Positions 22,153 to 33,115 of a stretch of 64,000 nucleotides of DNA are shown piece by piece. Below the pieces are notes generated by a model, which saw nothing but the letters and a program-made list of their open reading frames with translations, was not told where the DNA came from and made no database searches. The stretch covers positions 372,001 to 436,000 of the forward strand of contig JARGXX010000129.1 of assembly GCA_030374765.1 (NCBI GenBank), given 5' to 3'. The position numbers were made by a program, and so were the translations under genes. The stretch is from Agarophyton chilense (Eukaryota; Rhodophyta; Florideophyceae; Gracilariales; Gracilariaceae). Within the stretch, counting starts at the first letter, position 1. Every line of letters starts with the position of its first letter.

Positions 22153-23120
22153 ATGACAACCACATGTTCACTCCATCGCCTTTCGCATACTCTTTGGCGA
22201 TATACCAAATCAACTCCCATTAATCAAAGGTTTCCCAAACTCTTCACGTCTTCTTCATCTGATGGAAACCATGCTAATGCTGCCAGAGACAGCTCTGGGA
22301 ACGAAAAGAAACCGGATCATCAGGAGGAAAAAGGTGCTCATAAGAACCAAAACAACAAGAAGGAAGAAGAAGAGCTGACTGTTTTGTACGATAATGTCCT
22401 AAAGCAGGTTTCAACGCACGGATGGACAGATCGCGCCATAGCTGCCGCAGTTACCGATTTGGGATGGTCACCAGCAGCTGCCCAAATGATCCCGAGAGGA
22501 CCTATTCAAGCTGTAGAGCAATTTGTGAAAAGGAGCAATATTCAGCTAGCGAAAAGGTTATCCCAGGAAGATGAGAAAGATGCTGCTGCAGCAGGCGGAA
22601 CAGATCCAGTTGGTAGAGCCACATTCGCAATTCGAGAAAGATTGGAAATGATTGAGCCATACCATCACAATTGGGCCAGCGCCTTGGCTTTGCAGATACT
22701 TCCCCAAAACTCGCGAAAAGCTCTCAAGTCATCTGCCTTATTAATGGATGAAATAGCGCACTATGCGGGGTATAGAGATGCTAACGTAAGTACAACACAG
22801 AGTTTTTGATATCTTTGCCTCACAGAAACAACTTTTCGGAGACGTGCGTTGGCCATGCTGACATATTTTCTAATCGCTTGTAGTTTTCTTGGTACACCGA
22901 CAGGGCCGTGCTTGGGATGATATACGGTGCAACTGAGTTGTATTGGCTGACCGACAAGACGCATGGTAGGCAGGAAACTTGGCGCTTTCTAGAGAAGCGT
23001 ATGCGAGACTCCCATGAGATGAGAAATGGAATAAGCAGTGCGTACGTGAATTTCATGACATTTTCTGACGCGGCAAAGGGCACTTTGAGAACAATCAGGC
23101 GATCCGCAAGAAGTTATTGA
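22153..23120 (+). CDS. COQ9: ubiquinone biosynthesis protein COQ9, two exons
   Basis: The start is the ATG at 22153. Exon 1 is 22153-22785, exon 2 is 22884-23120, joined in phase 0 to give 289 residues. The N-terminus (MTTTCSLHRLSHTLWRYTKS) looks like a mitochondrial presequence. A charged linker follows, then the COQ9 core from about residue 80: TVLYDNVLKQVSTHGWTDRAIAAAVTDLGWSPAAAQMIPRGP. Exon 2 opens with FSWYTDRAVLGMIYGATELYWLTDKT, the hallmark of the family. COQ9 is a lipid-binding protein with a TetR-like fold that presents intermediates to COQ7 at the matrix face of the inner membrane. Length fits the family. The gene converges on ADA2 with 74 bp between stops. Confidence 0.92.
22786..22883 (+). 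other. 98-nt COQ9 intron
   Basis: The donor is AAC|GTAAGT and the acceptor CGCTTGTAG|TTT. Joining restores the continuous COQ9 motif across ..YRDAN|FSWYTDR.. in phase 0. Confidence 0.9.
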
Positions 23121-23194
23121 TAAGTTAAATGAGTTAGCGTTGTCAGCTTTATTAATGATGTTACATGGTCATGTTCAACGTGACCATTTCCGCC

Positions 23195-26100
23195 TCAAAC
23201 TCTGCCATCTCGGCCTCTCCTGATTCTCCCGGGAGTGAACAACTGGAGGGAGTCGCTTGAGTCAGAAGAACTCAAAGTGGCGGACTGGGGATCTACTTGA
23301 GGGGTAACAATCTCCAGTTCCTTCGCCTTATGAGTCTTCTTCACGATTCTCCCAGAGGAACGCCGCGGGGCCGAGCGCTTCCCCACACCACCCTGCTTCC
23401 TGGCCCGCGTGTTGCTCTTCTTCGCCGGCGTCGCACGTGACCCCCTTCGACCATCCCCGATCGACACGTCATCTCTCTCGGTGATAGTGTCGTCGTCCCC
23501 AATCTCTGCCTCCGACGAAGCTCGAGAAGTGGGGACCCTCCTCTTCTTCAGAGGCCTCGGCTCAGGAGAGTGCTCCGGCACAGGCCGGCTCCGCTTCTGG
23601 ATGCGCGATGACCTTCGAGCAGGGGTCACCGCGGTACTAGCCGGGCCAGATCCCCTTAGGCGTTTCGACCTCCGCCTTTCCACGACCCTCGCCTCCACCA
23701 AACCACTCTCCGCCCCGTCGCTCTCAAAAACGAGTTCCTCAGGCTCAGCGACGCGAGAGCGCTTCCGGCTCACATTATCGCCAGCCCCCACATGCCTTGA
23801 GCCACTCGCCGCCCTTCCACCGCGACGACTCCTTACTCCCCTCCGCCTCGTCGTGCCCGCTTCGTTGCGAGATCCAACGTTCGGCTTGTAGTCGGGATCG
23901 TTGTTCCCGTTACTGCCGTCGGGTTGCGCGGCCGAACTGGATGACTCATGTCCAGAGCCATTACCGCCATTGTCGTCGGTCTCGGCCTTCCCTTCGTCCA
24001 AGATTTCTTCGTCCAGAATGCCTTCGGCCGTCTCCCCCTCTCGTGATTCCGCGCGTTCCGGAACGGGGCCATCGCCAGTCACCTTCGCAGTTTCAGGACC
24101 TGGCACTTCACACACACTCTGCGAAGAGCGGGGATTGCCGGCCTGTGCTCCAGCACTTTCGAGTCCGCCCATACTTCTCGCGCCACAACCCTCCTTCGCA
24201 CCGCAGCCTTCTTCGTTGACGCCAACCATTCCGTCAGTCCCGCGAGGAACATCCGGACTGGCGACTTCAGCAGCCACCTCAAAGGCTCGAGGGCCATGTG
24301 GGTTCGGGGACCCGCCGGCAGGTACCATTGTAAGGGCTGCTGGAAGATGGACGATTTGCTCTGAAGGAGCGGAAACATCGGGAGCATGCTGGACTCGGAT
24401 GCCAGCATCCGCATGGTTGCAATTGATGAACTGGGGCCCCACGGCCGACTCCACAACCGTTCTCGGAGTCCTCGGAGGGGAGGGGAAGGTGGGTGTTAAA
24501 TACCTCCTCCCAGCCGTAGCATAGCAGCTAGGCACGCTCCGTGTCCGCCCGTGTATTGACGCTGACGATTCTATATCATTCCCGCGTCCGGCCTCAAACA
24601 CACCAAGCTGAGGCCCGAGGACCACTTCTTCATCTCGCGCAAGTCCCATAGCAGGCAGAGCTACACCACGATCGTTGTCGACGTGCACGCCCAAAGATGC
24701 GATGCCGACGCCTGGCTGCGGATTGAAGCCCCCGACGCCCATTGCATTGCTGTCGACTCTCTCTCGTTGAGCCGGCTGCAAATCACCGCCGCCAAATGCC
24801 ACCATACTTTGTGGCAACTGCAAATGAGGTGTTCTTTGATCTCCATTCGCGTTCGGCATGTTGGCGATGTCCCCGACTGGAGCCGGGCCCTGCCCCCCAT
24901 CCGCGGCCTGGTGGTAAATGGACGGTCGCAGATAGGTTCTCGGTCTGTCGTGCATGGGCCCAGGCAGATATCCAAAGCCTTCCCCTCTATTCGAAGAGAA
25001 TGGAACGTCGCGACCTTCCCCATATGAGCCAGCGACTTGTCCGAAGAGTCCCTGGGTGTTGGGATTCTCGGTTCCCGGCCGGGCGCTTCCCACAGGATCT
25101 GGCGAAACATAGCCGGGCGGCCGCAAGAAGAGCCTGAGGTAAACCCTCGGTCGTGGTTGAGATTCCAGGTATCTCCGATTCCTGTGCACAATGAGGCTGT
25201 CGACGGCCTCGATGTGGTTGCTCTCGCTCGGAACCAAGGGCGGTATTTCGGGGCTCGGCTCCATGTTGGTGGTCACCGAACTGGGTTCATCATCCGCATG
25301 TGATGGACCGACTGGTTCGCCGTAACGACCACCAATTCCGGAGACGCGACTGCTAGGGTCGGAGGGAGAGGACCCGTCAGTCTGTTGCATCTCCTCAACT
25401 CCTTGCAACTGGTCGCCCTGGCTGGGGTACTCCGGAGACCTTTGCTCAGGATCATCGCCCGTGTGAGGGCTCCCCAGAGGCCTCATTTCACCATCTCTGG
25501 ATCGAACGATGGAATGGTCCTCGTCTTTGACCACCACCACCTCGAGCGGCTCCTCTTTGACTTGCACATCTAGAGGCACCTCCTGCTCGAGATTTCCCGT
25601 TCGTTGGACATCGTCGAGTGGAAGCTGCCCCCTCTTGTCTCCTGCCCGCTTGGCCGGTTCATCGTCGACCGACTCTTCCTTCACAAGACTTGGCTCCTGT
25701 TTGACCGGTTCCTCTTTTACCAGCTCTACTTGGGATGTTTTCCCCTTCGCATTGCGAGAGGCACGCTGAGCGTGGCGTTTGGGGATATGAGTGAGAAAGT
25801 CAAGAAGCTCTTTATCCTCTTCCTCCGATTTTTCGGACTTGCTTCGGGAAGAGTTGTGTCCCCCCTCGGTTTGTTGGTCATTGTTAGAAAGTAGGTGGTT
25901 ATTAACAACTTGGGGTAGAGTAAGCGGAGGGGGGACTAAAGAGTCTTTGCCTTGAATTTCGCAAGCGTCATTCTTCGCAGTGGACTCGCTCGATTCATCA
26001 ACTTGGTCAAGGTCCCGGGCAAAATTGGGAGGAGGAACAACAATCTTTTCGGTGGACGATTGCTTGTCATTTCGTCGCCTCTGCTGTTGGGCAGAAACGG

Positions 26101-27580
26101 TCAACAGCGTGATAGACTTCATCTCCAAGAAGAAGGTAGGGGGAATGTGCAGAGCGGCGCACAAGGCTCTCTCCGCAGGCGACAGTTTGGAGGCATCCTC
26201 CATATCATCCACAGGTTTAGGAGCAGGAGGTGCATGCTCGCTAGATACCAGTTGGCGCAGCTTCTTGGCCTTGCGGAGAAAAGCCGGGCTTGGCTGCACT
26301 GCATTGTGCTGTGCTGCCAGAGACGGGGACGCAGTGCTGTTGGGAGACATGGGGGCGCTGGCGGGAGTGTTGGGCATGGTGGCATCGGGCAGGGGGCTTG
26401 AAGGGCATTCGTGCTGCTGTTGCTTGTTGGCAGACGATCTTTTCCGCTTTGAAAACGGGGTGGAGCGAGCTTTTGTGGTTCGCCTTCGCTTCGCAGGGTT
26501 GCTTGTCTTGGAGCGTGCGGCGTTGGAGTTGGCCTCAGAGTGTCGCGCTTTGCGCTTGGCCTTTTGGCGGCGGCCGGCTTGGTACATGCATTTCGCGCGG
26601 CGGAACTCGTCCATGACAGACTTGGAAAAGGCTTTAAAGTGCGCGGGTTGCAGTAACCAACACAGGGCGTAGAGGCGATTTGAAAGGGTCTGCTCATTCT
26701 TGAGACAGAGAGCCTGGTCCTCTGAGAAGCTTAGTATGCTGCCCTCCAACAAGTAGTCTTTGACAGCGTACCGACGCTGCAGACGAGCATTGAAAGCTTC
26801 TATTACTTGGACAGTGGCATCTTCGGAGAGTTGTGAATCGTCAGAAGACAAGCCAAGGTCTGCTATTAGATCCTCCGCGTCATTATCCCATTCGATGTCA
26901 AAGTCATCGCGCGTGGGTGCAGATGGGGATTCGGTTCGCTCCGAAGGTTCGGCGGGGGATGTAGCGGCGGGTGGGGCGCGTGAAGCAGGTGGAGCAGATG
27001 GGGCAGATGGGGCGGATGGATCGGATGGAGCAGGTGGGGCAGATGGGGCAGATGGGACAGAAGGGGCGGATGGATCGGATGGAGCAGGTGGGGCAGATGG
27101 GGCAGATGGGGCAGATGGGGCAGGGGCGTGGGTGTCAGCCAGCTGGTGCTGCTGTTGTGGGGGGAGCAGGTGAGACACGGGAAATGGCACAGACGAGGGC
27201 TGAAGGTAGACGGAGTGGTAATGATTTTGACATTTGATCATTCCCTTTCCAACATATTCCGAGACTGGCTTCCAATGGTTGGGTCCGTGTTGACTCATGG
27301 CGCTGAGCAGGCGGTACTCGTCGGAAGCATTCCAATCGGGGTGAAAGAGCGGCTGGGTGAGCCTGTCGATGACGCGGTACGGGTGGTCGGGACGGTGCGG
27401 CAGTCGATCGGCAGCGCCGACGGAGAAGCAATCGACGCAGATGGCGAGATTGTTGCACAGCGCGTGCGCACAGCGGATGTAGGCGGGCAGCGGCGCAAGG
27501 TTGGTGTGGCAGTGATCGCAAAACGGGCCGGCGGGCACGGAGGCAGCGGCGGCGTGCACCGCGCGTCGCGGGTGACGCAT
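23195..27580 (-). CDS. ADA2: ADA2-type transcriptional adaptor with a very long C-terminal extension
   Basis: The likely start is the ATG at 27580 (MRHPRRAVHA), giving about 1,461 residues; an ATG at 27898 is also in frame but reads like leader. Order of domains: ZZ zinc finger about 21-65 (CDHCHTN...CVDCF...H), SANT/Myb about 80-125 (DWNASDEYRLLSAMSQHGPNHWKPVSEYVG), the ADA2 motif DDFDIEWDNDAEDLIADL near 220-240, and a SWIRM-like segment near 470-500 (LSPAERALCAALHIPPTFFLEM). These are the parts of ADA2, which links the Gcn5 acetylase to SAGA/ADA complexes and nucleosomes. ADA2 normally ends after SWIRM at 430-550 residues. Here about 960 more follow: acidic, Pro/Ser/Gly-rich, ending in basic clusters (KRSAPRRSSGR). 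The extension is open throughout. A missed intron or fused neighbour is possible. Confidence 0.85.
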   Translation of the reverse strand: MRHPRRAVHAAAASVPAGPFCDHCHTNLAPLPAYIRCAHALCNNLAICVDCFSVGAADRLPHRPDHPYRVIDRLTQPLFHPDWNASDEYRLLSAMSQHGPNHWKPVSEYVGKGMIKCQNHYHSVYLQPSSVPFPVSHLLPPQQQHQLADTHAPAPSAPSAPSAPPAPSDPSAPSVPSAPSAPPAPSDPSAPSAPSAPPASRAPPAATSPAEPSERTESPSAPTRDDFDIEWDNDAEDLIADLGLSSDDSQLSEDATVQVIEAFNARLQRRYAVKDYLLEGSILSFSEDQALCLKNEQTLSNRLYALCWLLQPAHFKAFSKSVMDEFRRAKCMYQAGRRQKAKRKARHSEANSNAARSKTSNPAKRRRTTKARSTPFSKRKRSSANKQQQHECPSSPLPDATMPNTPASAPMSPNSTASPSLAAQHNAVQPSPAFLRKAKKLRQLVSSEHAPPAPKPVDDMEDASKLSPAERALCAALHIPPTFFLEMKSITLLTVSAQQQRRRNDKQSSTEKIVVPPPNFARDLDQVDESSESTAKNDACEIQGKDSLVPPPLTLPQVVNNHLLSNNDQQTEGGHNSSRSKSEKSEEEDKELLDFLTHIPKRHAQRASRNAKGKTSQVELVKEEPVKQEPSLVKEESVDDEPAKRAGDKRGQLPLDDVQRTGNLEQEVPLDVQVKEEPLEVVVVKDEDHSIVRSRDGEMRPLGSPHTGDDPEQRSPEYPSQGDQLQGVEEMQQTDGSSPSDPSSRVSGIGGRYGEPVGPSHADDEPSSVTTNMEPSPEIPPLVPSESNHIEAVDSLIVHRNRRYLESQPRPRVYLRLFLRPPGYVSPDPVGSARPGTENPNTQGLFGQVAGSYGEGRDVPFSSNRGEGFGYLPGPMHDRPRTYLRPSIYHQAADGGQGPAPVGDIANMPNANGDQRTPHLQLPQSMVAFGGGDLQPAQRERVDSNAMGVGGFNPQPGVGIASLGVHVDNDRGVALPAMGLARDEEVVLGPQLGVFEAGRGNDIESSASIHGRTRSVPSCYATAGRRYLTPTFPSPPRTPRTVVESAVGPQFINCNHADAGIRVQHAPDVSAPSEQIVHLPAALTMVPAGGSPNPHGPRAFEVAAEVASPDVPRGTDGMVGVNEEGCGAKEGCGARSMGGLESAGAQAGNPRSSQSVCEVPGPETAKVTGDGPVPERAESREGETAEGILDEEILDEGKAETDDNGGNGSGHESSSSAAQPDGSNGNNDPDYKPNVGSRNEAGTTRRRGVRSRRGGRAASGSRHVGAGDNVSRKRSRVAEPEELVFESDGAESGLVEARVVERRRSKRLRGSGPASTAVTPARRSSRIQKRSRPVPEHSPEPRPLKKRRVPTSRASSEAEIGDDDTITERDDVSIGDGRRGSRATPAKKSNTRARKQGGVGKRSAPRRSSGRIVKKTHKAKELEIVTPQVDPQSATLSSSDSSDSLQLFTPGRIRRGRDGRV
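26980..27125. repeat. GCAGATGGG tandem repeat coding for SAPSAPPAPSDP
   Basis: Repeats of 9-12 nt in the ADA2 coding region. On the minus strand they encode a Ser/Ala/Pro linker between the SANT domain and the DFDIEWDN motif. A larger unit of about 60 bp seems to be duplicated. Confidence 0.8.
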
Positions 27581-28277
27581 GGAGTATACAAAGTGCCTCA
27601 AAGTGAGGACAGCGGCGGGGATGCGTGGCGAAGCGCCGAGAAGCGCAAAAAAGCAGGGCAAAGCGAGGCACGAGCGGGGGGGAGGGCAGCGGCGCGGGCA
27701 GCGGCGGCGGGTAACGTTGAAGAAGGCGACGTTGACCGGGGGCGCTGGAGCGAAGCTGCCGGGAGGGAGGGAGGGGAAGGAAGGACGCAGGAGACAGCAG
27801 CAGCGAGCGACGACGCTGCTGAAGAAGGGCGAGCGCGGAGCTGCGCCGCGACCGCAAGTGACGCCTCTCGCAGCGCCTCTCCTCCCATCAGCGCGCATGC
27901 ATTTTTTGGCGCGCCGCAGGAGAGTGTTTCACGGCGGTCGCGACGGGCGTGGCGGCCGCGCAGCGCTGCTGGCAGACACCGTCGCGCCTGTGTGAACGCC
28001 TACTTGTGCGTGGCAGTAGCCGCCGCCGTCGAATTGCGCATGCGCCGTGTTTCGCGTGGCTGCGTGGCCGCGTGGCACTCTTGGCACTCTTGGCACTCTT
28101 GGCACACGTGTGCGCCGTGGTATGCGTGTGCTTCGTTGTACGCGTGGTACACATGTCTTTGAGTTGATTGATGTGTCGCCTCGCAACCGCTGCTTGCGAC
28201 TCTTTCGAGGGAGCTAAATTGGACGACGCGCCGCGCGTGTGTGGCGCGAGGATGCTGACGGTGACGTGCTGCGCGAC
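27581..28277. promoter_or_regulatory. divergent promoter region, ADA2 and BET1
   Basis: 697 bp between two divergent start codons, GC-rich. Near 28,073-28,108 a nine-base unit TTGGCACTC is repeated three times. No gene is supported on either strand once the ADA2 start is set at 27580. Confidence 0.4.
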
Positions 28278-28833
28278 ATGGACGGCGTGGCTGGCGATGA
28301 AGCGCGGCGGCGCGCGCTGCTGTTTGGATCGCGTGCGGACGCGCCGTCGAGACGCGGTGGCGGCGCGCGCGGCGGTGGTGGCGCCACCGCCGCCGCTGCT
28401 GGCGTGGCTGGCGGCGGCGCCTCTGCCGCCGTTGTGGACGGCGAGCTACTGGAGCGTGCCAACACTGAACGCGTTGACACGCTGCGCGGCCAGGTGCGCG
28501 ATGTGCGCCACGTACGTCATGAGCATCCCCCCCTCCCGCGGCCTCTTCGTCGCGGCCTCTTCGTCGCGCCCGACTGACAGCCCGCTCTTCCTCCCTCCTT
28601 TCGCGCGCGTCACCCCGTCGCAGCTGGCCATCAACATCGGGCACGAAGTGCGCGAGCAAAACGCTATGCTAGGCGCCATGCACGGCACCTTCGACCAGGG
28701 TGCGTCGTCGGTGCGACGCACCATCGGCCAAATACGTCGTCTTTCGCGAACGGGCGGTGGCACACACTTGTGCGCCCTCGCCCTATTTGCCGCCGTCTTC
28801 TTCACGCTCATCTACTTGCTGCTGCGCCGGTAG
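28278..28833 (+). CDS. BET1: BET1-type Qc-SNARE, two exons
   Basis: Exon 1 is 28278-28511 and exon 2 is 28624-28833, joined in phase 0 for 147 residues. The SNARE helix spans the junction: LLERANTERVDTLRGQVRDVRH | LAINIGHEVREQNAMLGAM. The central layer Gln is probably Gln90 in EVREQN. A linker IRRLSRTG leads to a C-terminal anchor (THLCALALFAAVFFTLIYLLLRR, 125-147), so it is tail-anchored. BET1 works in ER-to-Golgi vesicle fusion with SED5/BOS1/SEC22 partners. The N-terminal 55 residues are an Ala/Gly-rich spacer. The start is the ATG at 28278; no upstream ATG is in frame. GC content is very high in exon 1. Confidence 0.88.
28512..28623 (+). other. 112-nt BET1 intron
   Basis: The donor is CAC|GTACGT and the acceptor CCCCGTCGCAG|CTG. 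It shifts frame, so unspliced RNA would not give the SNARE. Placement is supported by restored homology with BET1 on both sides. Confidence 0.88.
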
Positions 28834-29199
28834 TGAAGGGCACGCGTCCCGGGTGCCACGCGTGCCACGCGTGCCACGCGTGCCACCCGCGGCCGCGCAT
28901 GCGTGCTGAGCACGCATGCCGCGCGCGCGTGCCCGACGCCGGCCGGCACTTGAGCATTTTTGCATTCTATCCGCCATCTCGCGTCATCTCTCCCGCAGTC
29001 GCCAGACGCCTACTTGAGCGCGTGTGCGGTCGCTGTGAACACGGAGAGCGCATCGCTTCCGCGTCCTTCCCACCGCTACCCATGCGTCTTCTACCACTCA
29101 CTTTCGCCCTCGTTCTCCCTGCAACCGCCCGTCTCCTTCTCCACCTGGTCTTCTCCTCCTCGTCCTCCTCCTCCCTCGCGCACCCTCTTTGGAGTCGCC
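28834..29199. other. intergenic, with CGTGCCACG repeats
   Basis: 366 bp between BET1 and the B-box-like gene. Near 28,855-28,892 CGTGCCACG or close variants repeat four times. The last part is TC-rich and probably the 5' leader of the next gene. Confidence 0.4.
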
Positions 29200-29953
29200 A
29201 TGGATCGTCCTACGCATCGCCCTGCCGTCCACCCCGTCCGCGTGCTGTGCGACGACTGTGAACGCGCCCCCGCATCCACCTTCTGTTCCAACTGTCGCAA
29301 GTCCGCTTGCCGTTCCTGCGCACACCGCCTGCACGCCCATGGTGCCCGGCCCCGCTCGTCGCCGCCCCACCACACGCACCGGCCTGCTGTCCCCGTCGAT
29401 CCAATGGGTAGCGCGATGGGCATCATCCCCATGTGCGCCCAGTGTAAAGTGCGCCCTGCGCAAGTAAGTTGCTTCTCAATTGCGCGGCTGCTGCTCTTGT
29501 TCTCTTAGCATCACCACCTATTCTCACTCATCTCTGCCCTTTTTTGTCTTGTTGAAGAGACATTCTGGTAGTGAATCTTTTTCACTCTGTAGAGAGTGCC
29601 GACAAAATCAGCCCTCCTCCGCTTCTTCGGCCCACGATGTGGCTTCAAGGGCCTTTCAACAGGAAATGGTACACGTGACGGAAAGGCACCCCGCTGCTAC
29701 GTCCCCCTCCCCTCCCTCCAGCTCTAGACCACGTGCGTCGTCGCATTCTACTCCTACCACCACGCGACAGCACGCCGCGTCCTTGCCTCCGTCGTCGTTT
29801 TCGTCGACCTCTTCATCCTCGCCGCACCACTCTTCTTCAATGCACCAGGGCAGCTCGTCACACCGACACAAAAACAGGCGCCCCTCGCCGAAGAGTGGCT
29901 CTTCTTCGGATGAAGCCTTGAAGAAACCGTCGGGCAAACGGCAAAGAAAATGA
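29200..29953 (+). CDS. B-box-like zinc finger protein, two exons
   Basis: Exon 1 is 29200-29463 and exon 2 is 29558-29953, phase 0, 219 residues. The first module is CDDC...CSNC...CRSC.HRLHAH (Cys17, 20, 29, 32, 37, 40; His45, 47), the spacing of B-box fingers as in plant CONSTANS/BBX proteins. The second, shorter module crosses the splice site: CAQC (79-82) ... CREC (99-102). The rest is a Ser-rich tail with a basic end (KKPSGKRQRK), a likely nuclear signal. B-box proteins bind partners, and in plants regulate light response and flowering; no such role can be read here. The start is the only ATG before the finger (GCCATGG context). Confidence 0.75.
29464..29557 (+). other. 94-nt intron of the B-box-like gene
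   Basis: The donor is CAA|GTAAGT and the acceptor TTGTTGAAG|AGA after a T-rich tract. Joining completes the second Cys module. Confidence 0.85.
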
Positions 29954-32700
29954 ACATGCCGCCAATCTAGTAAAAGGCCTATGGGCTCTATCCATATTTG
30001 CGCTTGCAAGAGCCGAGTACCTGACACCGCCCTGTAAGTTTGTTCCTAATGGGAATGCGATTCGTCTTTTGCACAGTATACACGGGAGTGGAAACAACAT
30101 CCTGTTAGGATACAGCACGGCATTGGGCGCCACCGACTGCAACTATATAAAATGCTTTAGCTACTGGTTGTTGAACTCGTTCCGCCGCCCCTTGCCTCAC
30201 TCGCAAAGACCTGTTATTACTCGCATTTTGATTGGCTGAGGAACACCTCTGTGGTGCTCAGACGCATATGCGCCTTATGTGAGACAACAGCCCTCTACTA
30301 CAAGATCATCGCTGTGAAAGTAAGGTTCAGGAGGAGGAGAGCCGGCTCAGCGGTTCGGTCAGAATGACTGCTTCTGTGCTCTTTCAACAGCCCAGGGCGT
30401 CTCTCGTAGGCAAACAAGGCGGTGGAAGTAGCACGGGGAATGAGGATGCCGCACTCCTTGACTGCCAGAGAATGGGTTGTGTCCTTGTGTTCTCTTGTCT
30501 TGCTTTGTTGTAATGGTGGCACTTCTCTGGCCACAGTCTCTTTGACCCAGGAAGTGAGTTTGGGACATGTCCATGTTTTGCGTGTTTTCTGACGCTTTTC
30601 ATCAGCGCTTCTCGAAAAAGGTGAATGAAATACTCATACAGACGACGGAGGAGCCAAGATTATAAAAGAACGAGCTTTTAGGACCCACGTCGGCGGAGAT
30701 GAGCTGTCGCGTTCCAGTAGTGATGGCATGGTTTAGATTGTAAAACCCTAGTTGATTTTGGCGGTTTCCTCGCATGGCTGTTTCACTAATGGCTACGTTT
30801 CGTCTCTGTGTCTCGCAAACGATATAAACCTGAACAAAGCTTTTAGGACTTCATTTTTTGTCACAAGATCTTTCTTTGGAAGAGCTTGATGCGAGAGATG
30901 ACAGTTTTATGAGATGCTAAAGTTCTCTGTTTTCGATGTTAAAAGTCACACGAGGTGCAGACCGCGTTTTTGTGAGGAAGTATATCGTCTCTGAAGAATA
31001 CTCTAACTGATTTCATGACAGACGGGAGTGTCTGTCTGTACTTTTTTTTAGCTGAAACCCGTTTCTAGAGGTATTAGCGGGGTTTCTTTTGGCGAGCTCC
31101 TACAAGAGCCCGGCGGTACGGAGGGCTGTGAGAAAGTATATGCCGGGTGTAGGAAGTGTAGAGCTAAGGGTGGGTGAGAGTGGTTCTCTCGATAGCATCC
31201 ACGCGATTACTTCTCGAGGTACGACTTTCAACTACTGCTCCAATTCAGTTTCGTAGTCACACAAACAGTGGAATGTTTTCCATTTTGGTTCCTGCGCGCT
31301 TGGAACGTTCGCGCTTCACCATCCCGGTTGCACCACTCCACTTGTCTGCAGCGAGTGGGGGGATGGACGTTTCAGAGTATAACATATTGTGCAACGCTGG
31401 AGACCAGTGTCATATGACATCCTCCGCGCCAGCTGATTGATGAACCATTTATCGCACTCTCAGTGCGAGAGATAATCAGCTTTCGGCATTGAGGCTGGAG
31501 AGGCATTGAGCGGAACTGGAGACGGGGAGGGGCGGCGTTCTTTTCGCGTGAGCGTTGGAAATGAAAGCTTGACGGCCGTGCGCTCCGAACCAATGTGAAC
31601 CAGAAGCTGCGAGGGGTATTAAATGAGGTTTCTGACAAGATCCACTTGCCGTAGAGGGTGGCACGTGAGGTGGGTGTGGGGTTTGTGGCTGACACTGAAC
31701 GAAATATGGGGAATGATGGAGGGAGCGTTCTCACTGGAAGGCTGCAAATATTTTTATTGTGACACCTGATGACTTCTGAAGGTGTGAAGGAAAATAATAA
31801 CACGTGTCCATCACAGATGGAGCGCTATTTGGTGTTCTGAGTTACCTGATGACATGCGAAGATTTGTTGAACATGATCAATTGGCCAAGTGGTGAGTGCT
31901 TTACCTACGGCTTGCCGAGGATGGACTGTTTTTTTTGTTTTGTCTCATGACACACCGGTGGACAAGTTGGTGAGGTGGTGGTGAATTAGCTTCGATTGAG
32001 GCACACGAGTTTGATGCACTCTTGGAACTGAGATTTTGGATGCCGATAAGCTTGTTTTGATGAATAATGGAATGGGTTGGTTTTGGGTGAGTTTTCTGAT
32101 TTCTGAATCGCTCCTTCATCGGAGTGTGTGATATTTCTGCTTCGAGGAGACAGGGGCGGCTACAATGAGACAAAACTGAGAAAGACGTATGATGGAATGC
32201 AGCTAGTTTTTGAGAACTACAAACGATTTTGGCGCACAACAAATGTCGTGCGTTGATTTGTCGGCAGTGAGGCACAGCATAGTGGAGAAGCGGAAAGACG
32301 CGTGATTTACTGTGTGGGGCTCATCTTGGAAAGGGGAAAGACCCGGAAACACGAATTGTTTAGCCTCTGCGAGTGCGTCACGAGAGTGTACTCAGCCGCC
32401 GCCACCGTGGGGACGAGGACGGTTGGATTGGAGTGGTCAAAAAGAGCAAAAAAGCAAAAAAGAGCACAAAACGACTTGGAGAAGAGACAATTGGCTGGAC
32501 CTGTTGTAGACCTTCACACAGGAGAGTGAGGCGGAAGTGAGAGATGATGGTCAAAGAAGGTATGTAACCGCAATCAGACGCAATTCGGGTAGTGAATTGC
32601 GTAGGTTGCACTACAATGTGTTGTAGAATCGCTCTCGTACATGCTAACGGGAGGATGACGCAAATAATGTACGTTTAATTATTTGAATTTGTAGCCTAAG
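29954..32700. other. gene-poor 2.7-kb interval
   Basis: No supported gene. TATA-like boxes occur at 30,144 and 30,664 without convincing frames after them. A minus-strand frame at 31,372-31,803 (143 codons) has no recognisable feature and lies in neutral-looking sequence. Confidence 0.4.
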
Positions 32701-32753
32701 TTGGTAGACGTTTCCCTAGAATGACGCTGCTTACTTGGCGACCGAGCTCCGAG

Positions 32754-32763
32754 CCAATATAAA
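32754..32763 (+). promoter_or_regulatory. TATA box upstream of a candidate small gene
   Basis: The sequence CCAATATAAAAGAGC is a strong TATA match. About 90 nt further on the sequence becomes CA-rich, like a leader. The first ATG is at 32,967. Confidence 0.4.
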
Positions 32764-33115
32764 AGAGCTCCGAACAAGAGAACTTCCTCTCTTGTCCGAC
32801 AACCATCGAACAACAACCTACATCTTCAACCCTCATCCTCATCTTCGTCCCCACAGGTCTTCCACCATCAACCATCAACTATATCAAACTCAATTGTCAA
32901 TTTTCTTATCAATCACTTTGTTCTACACTATCAACTATCAACTTTTGCACAACAGCACGAAGGTGCATGGTGCAAGTGCGTTCAGTTGTGGCTGTCAGGC
33001 ACAGCCCTGCCTGGCTTCCACTTCCACCCCTTCCCCGGCACGTGCATGTGCACAAGCGTTGCAACACTCCACAAAGCTTTCTTACGCAGTCGCATTTTGA
33101 TCACACGTGGCCACA

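Noticed and set aside
31372-31803. 143-codon minus-strand frame
   Set aside because: No recognisable feature, no promoter and no relative in the window.
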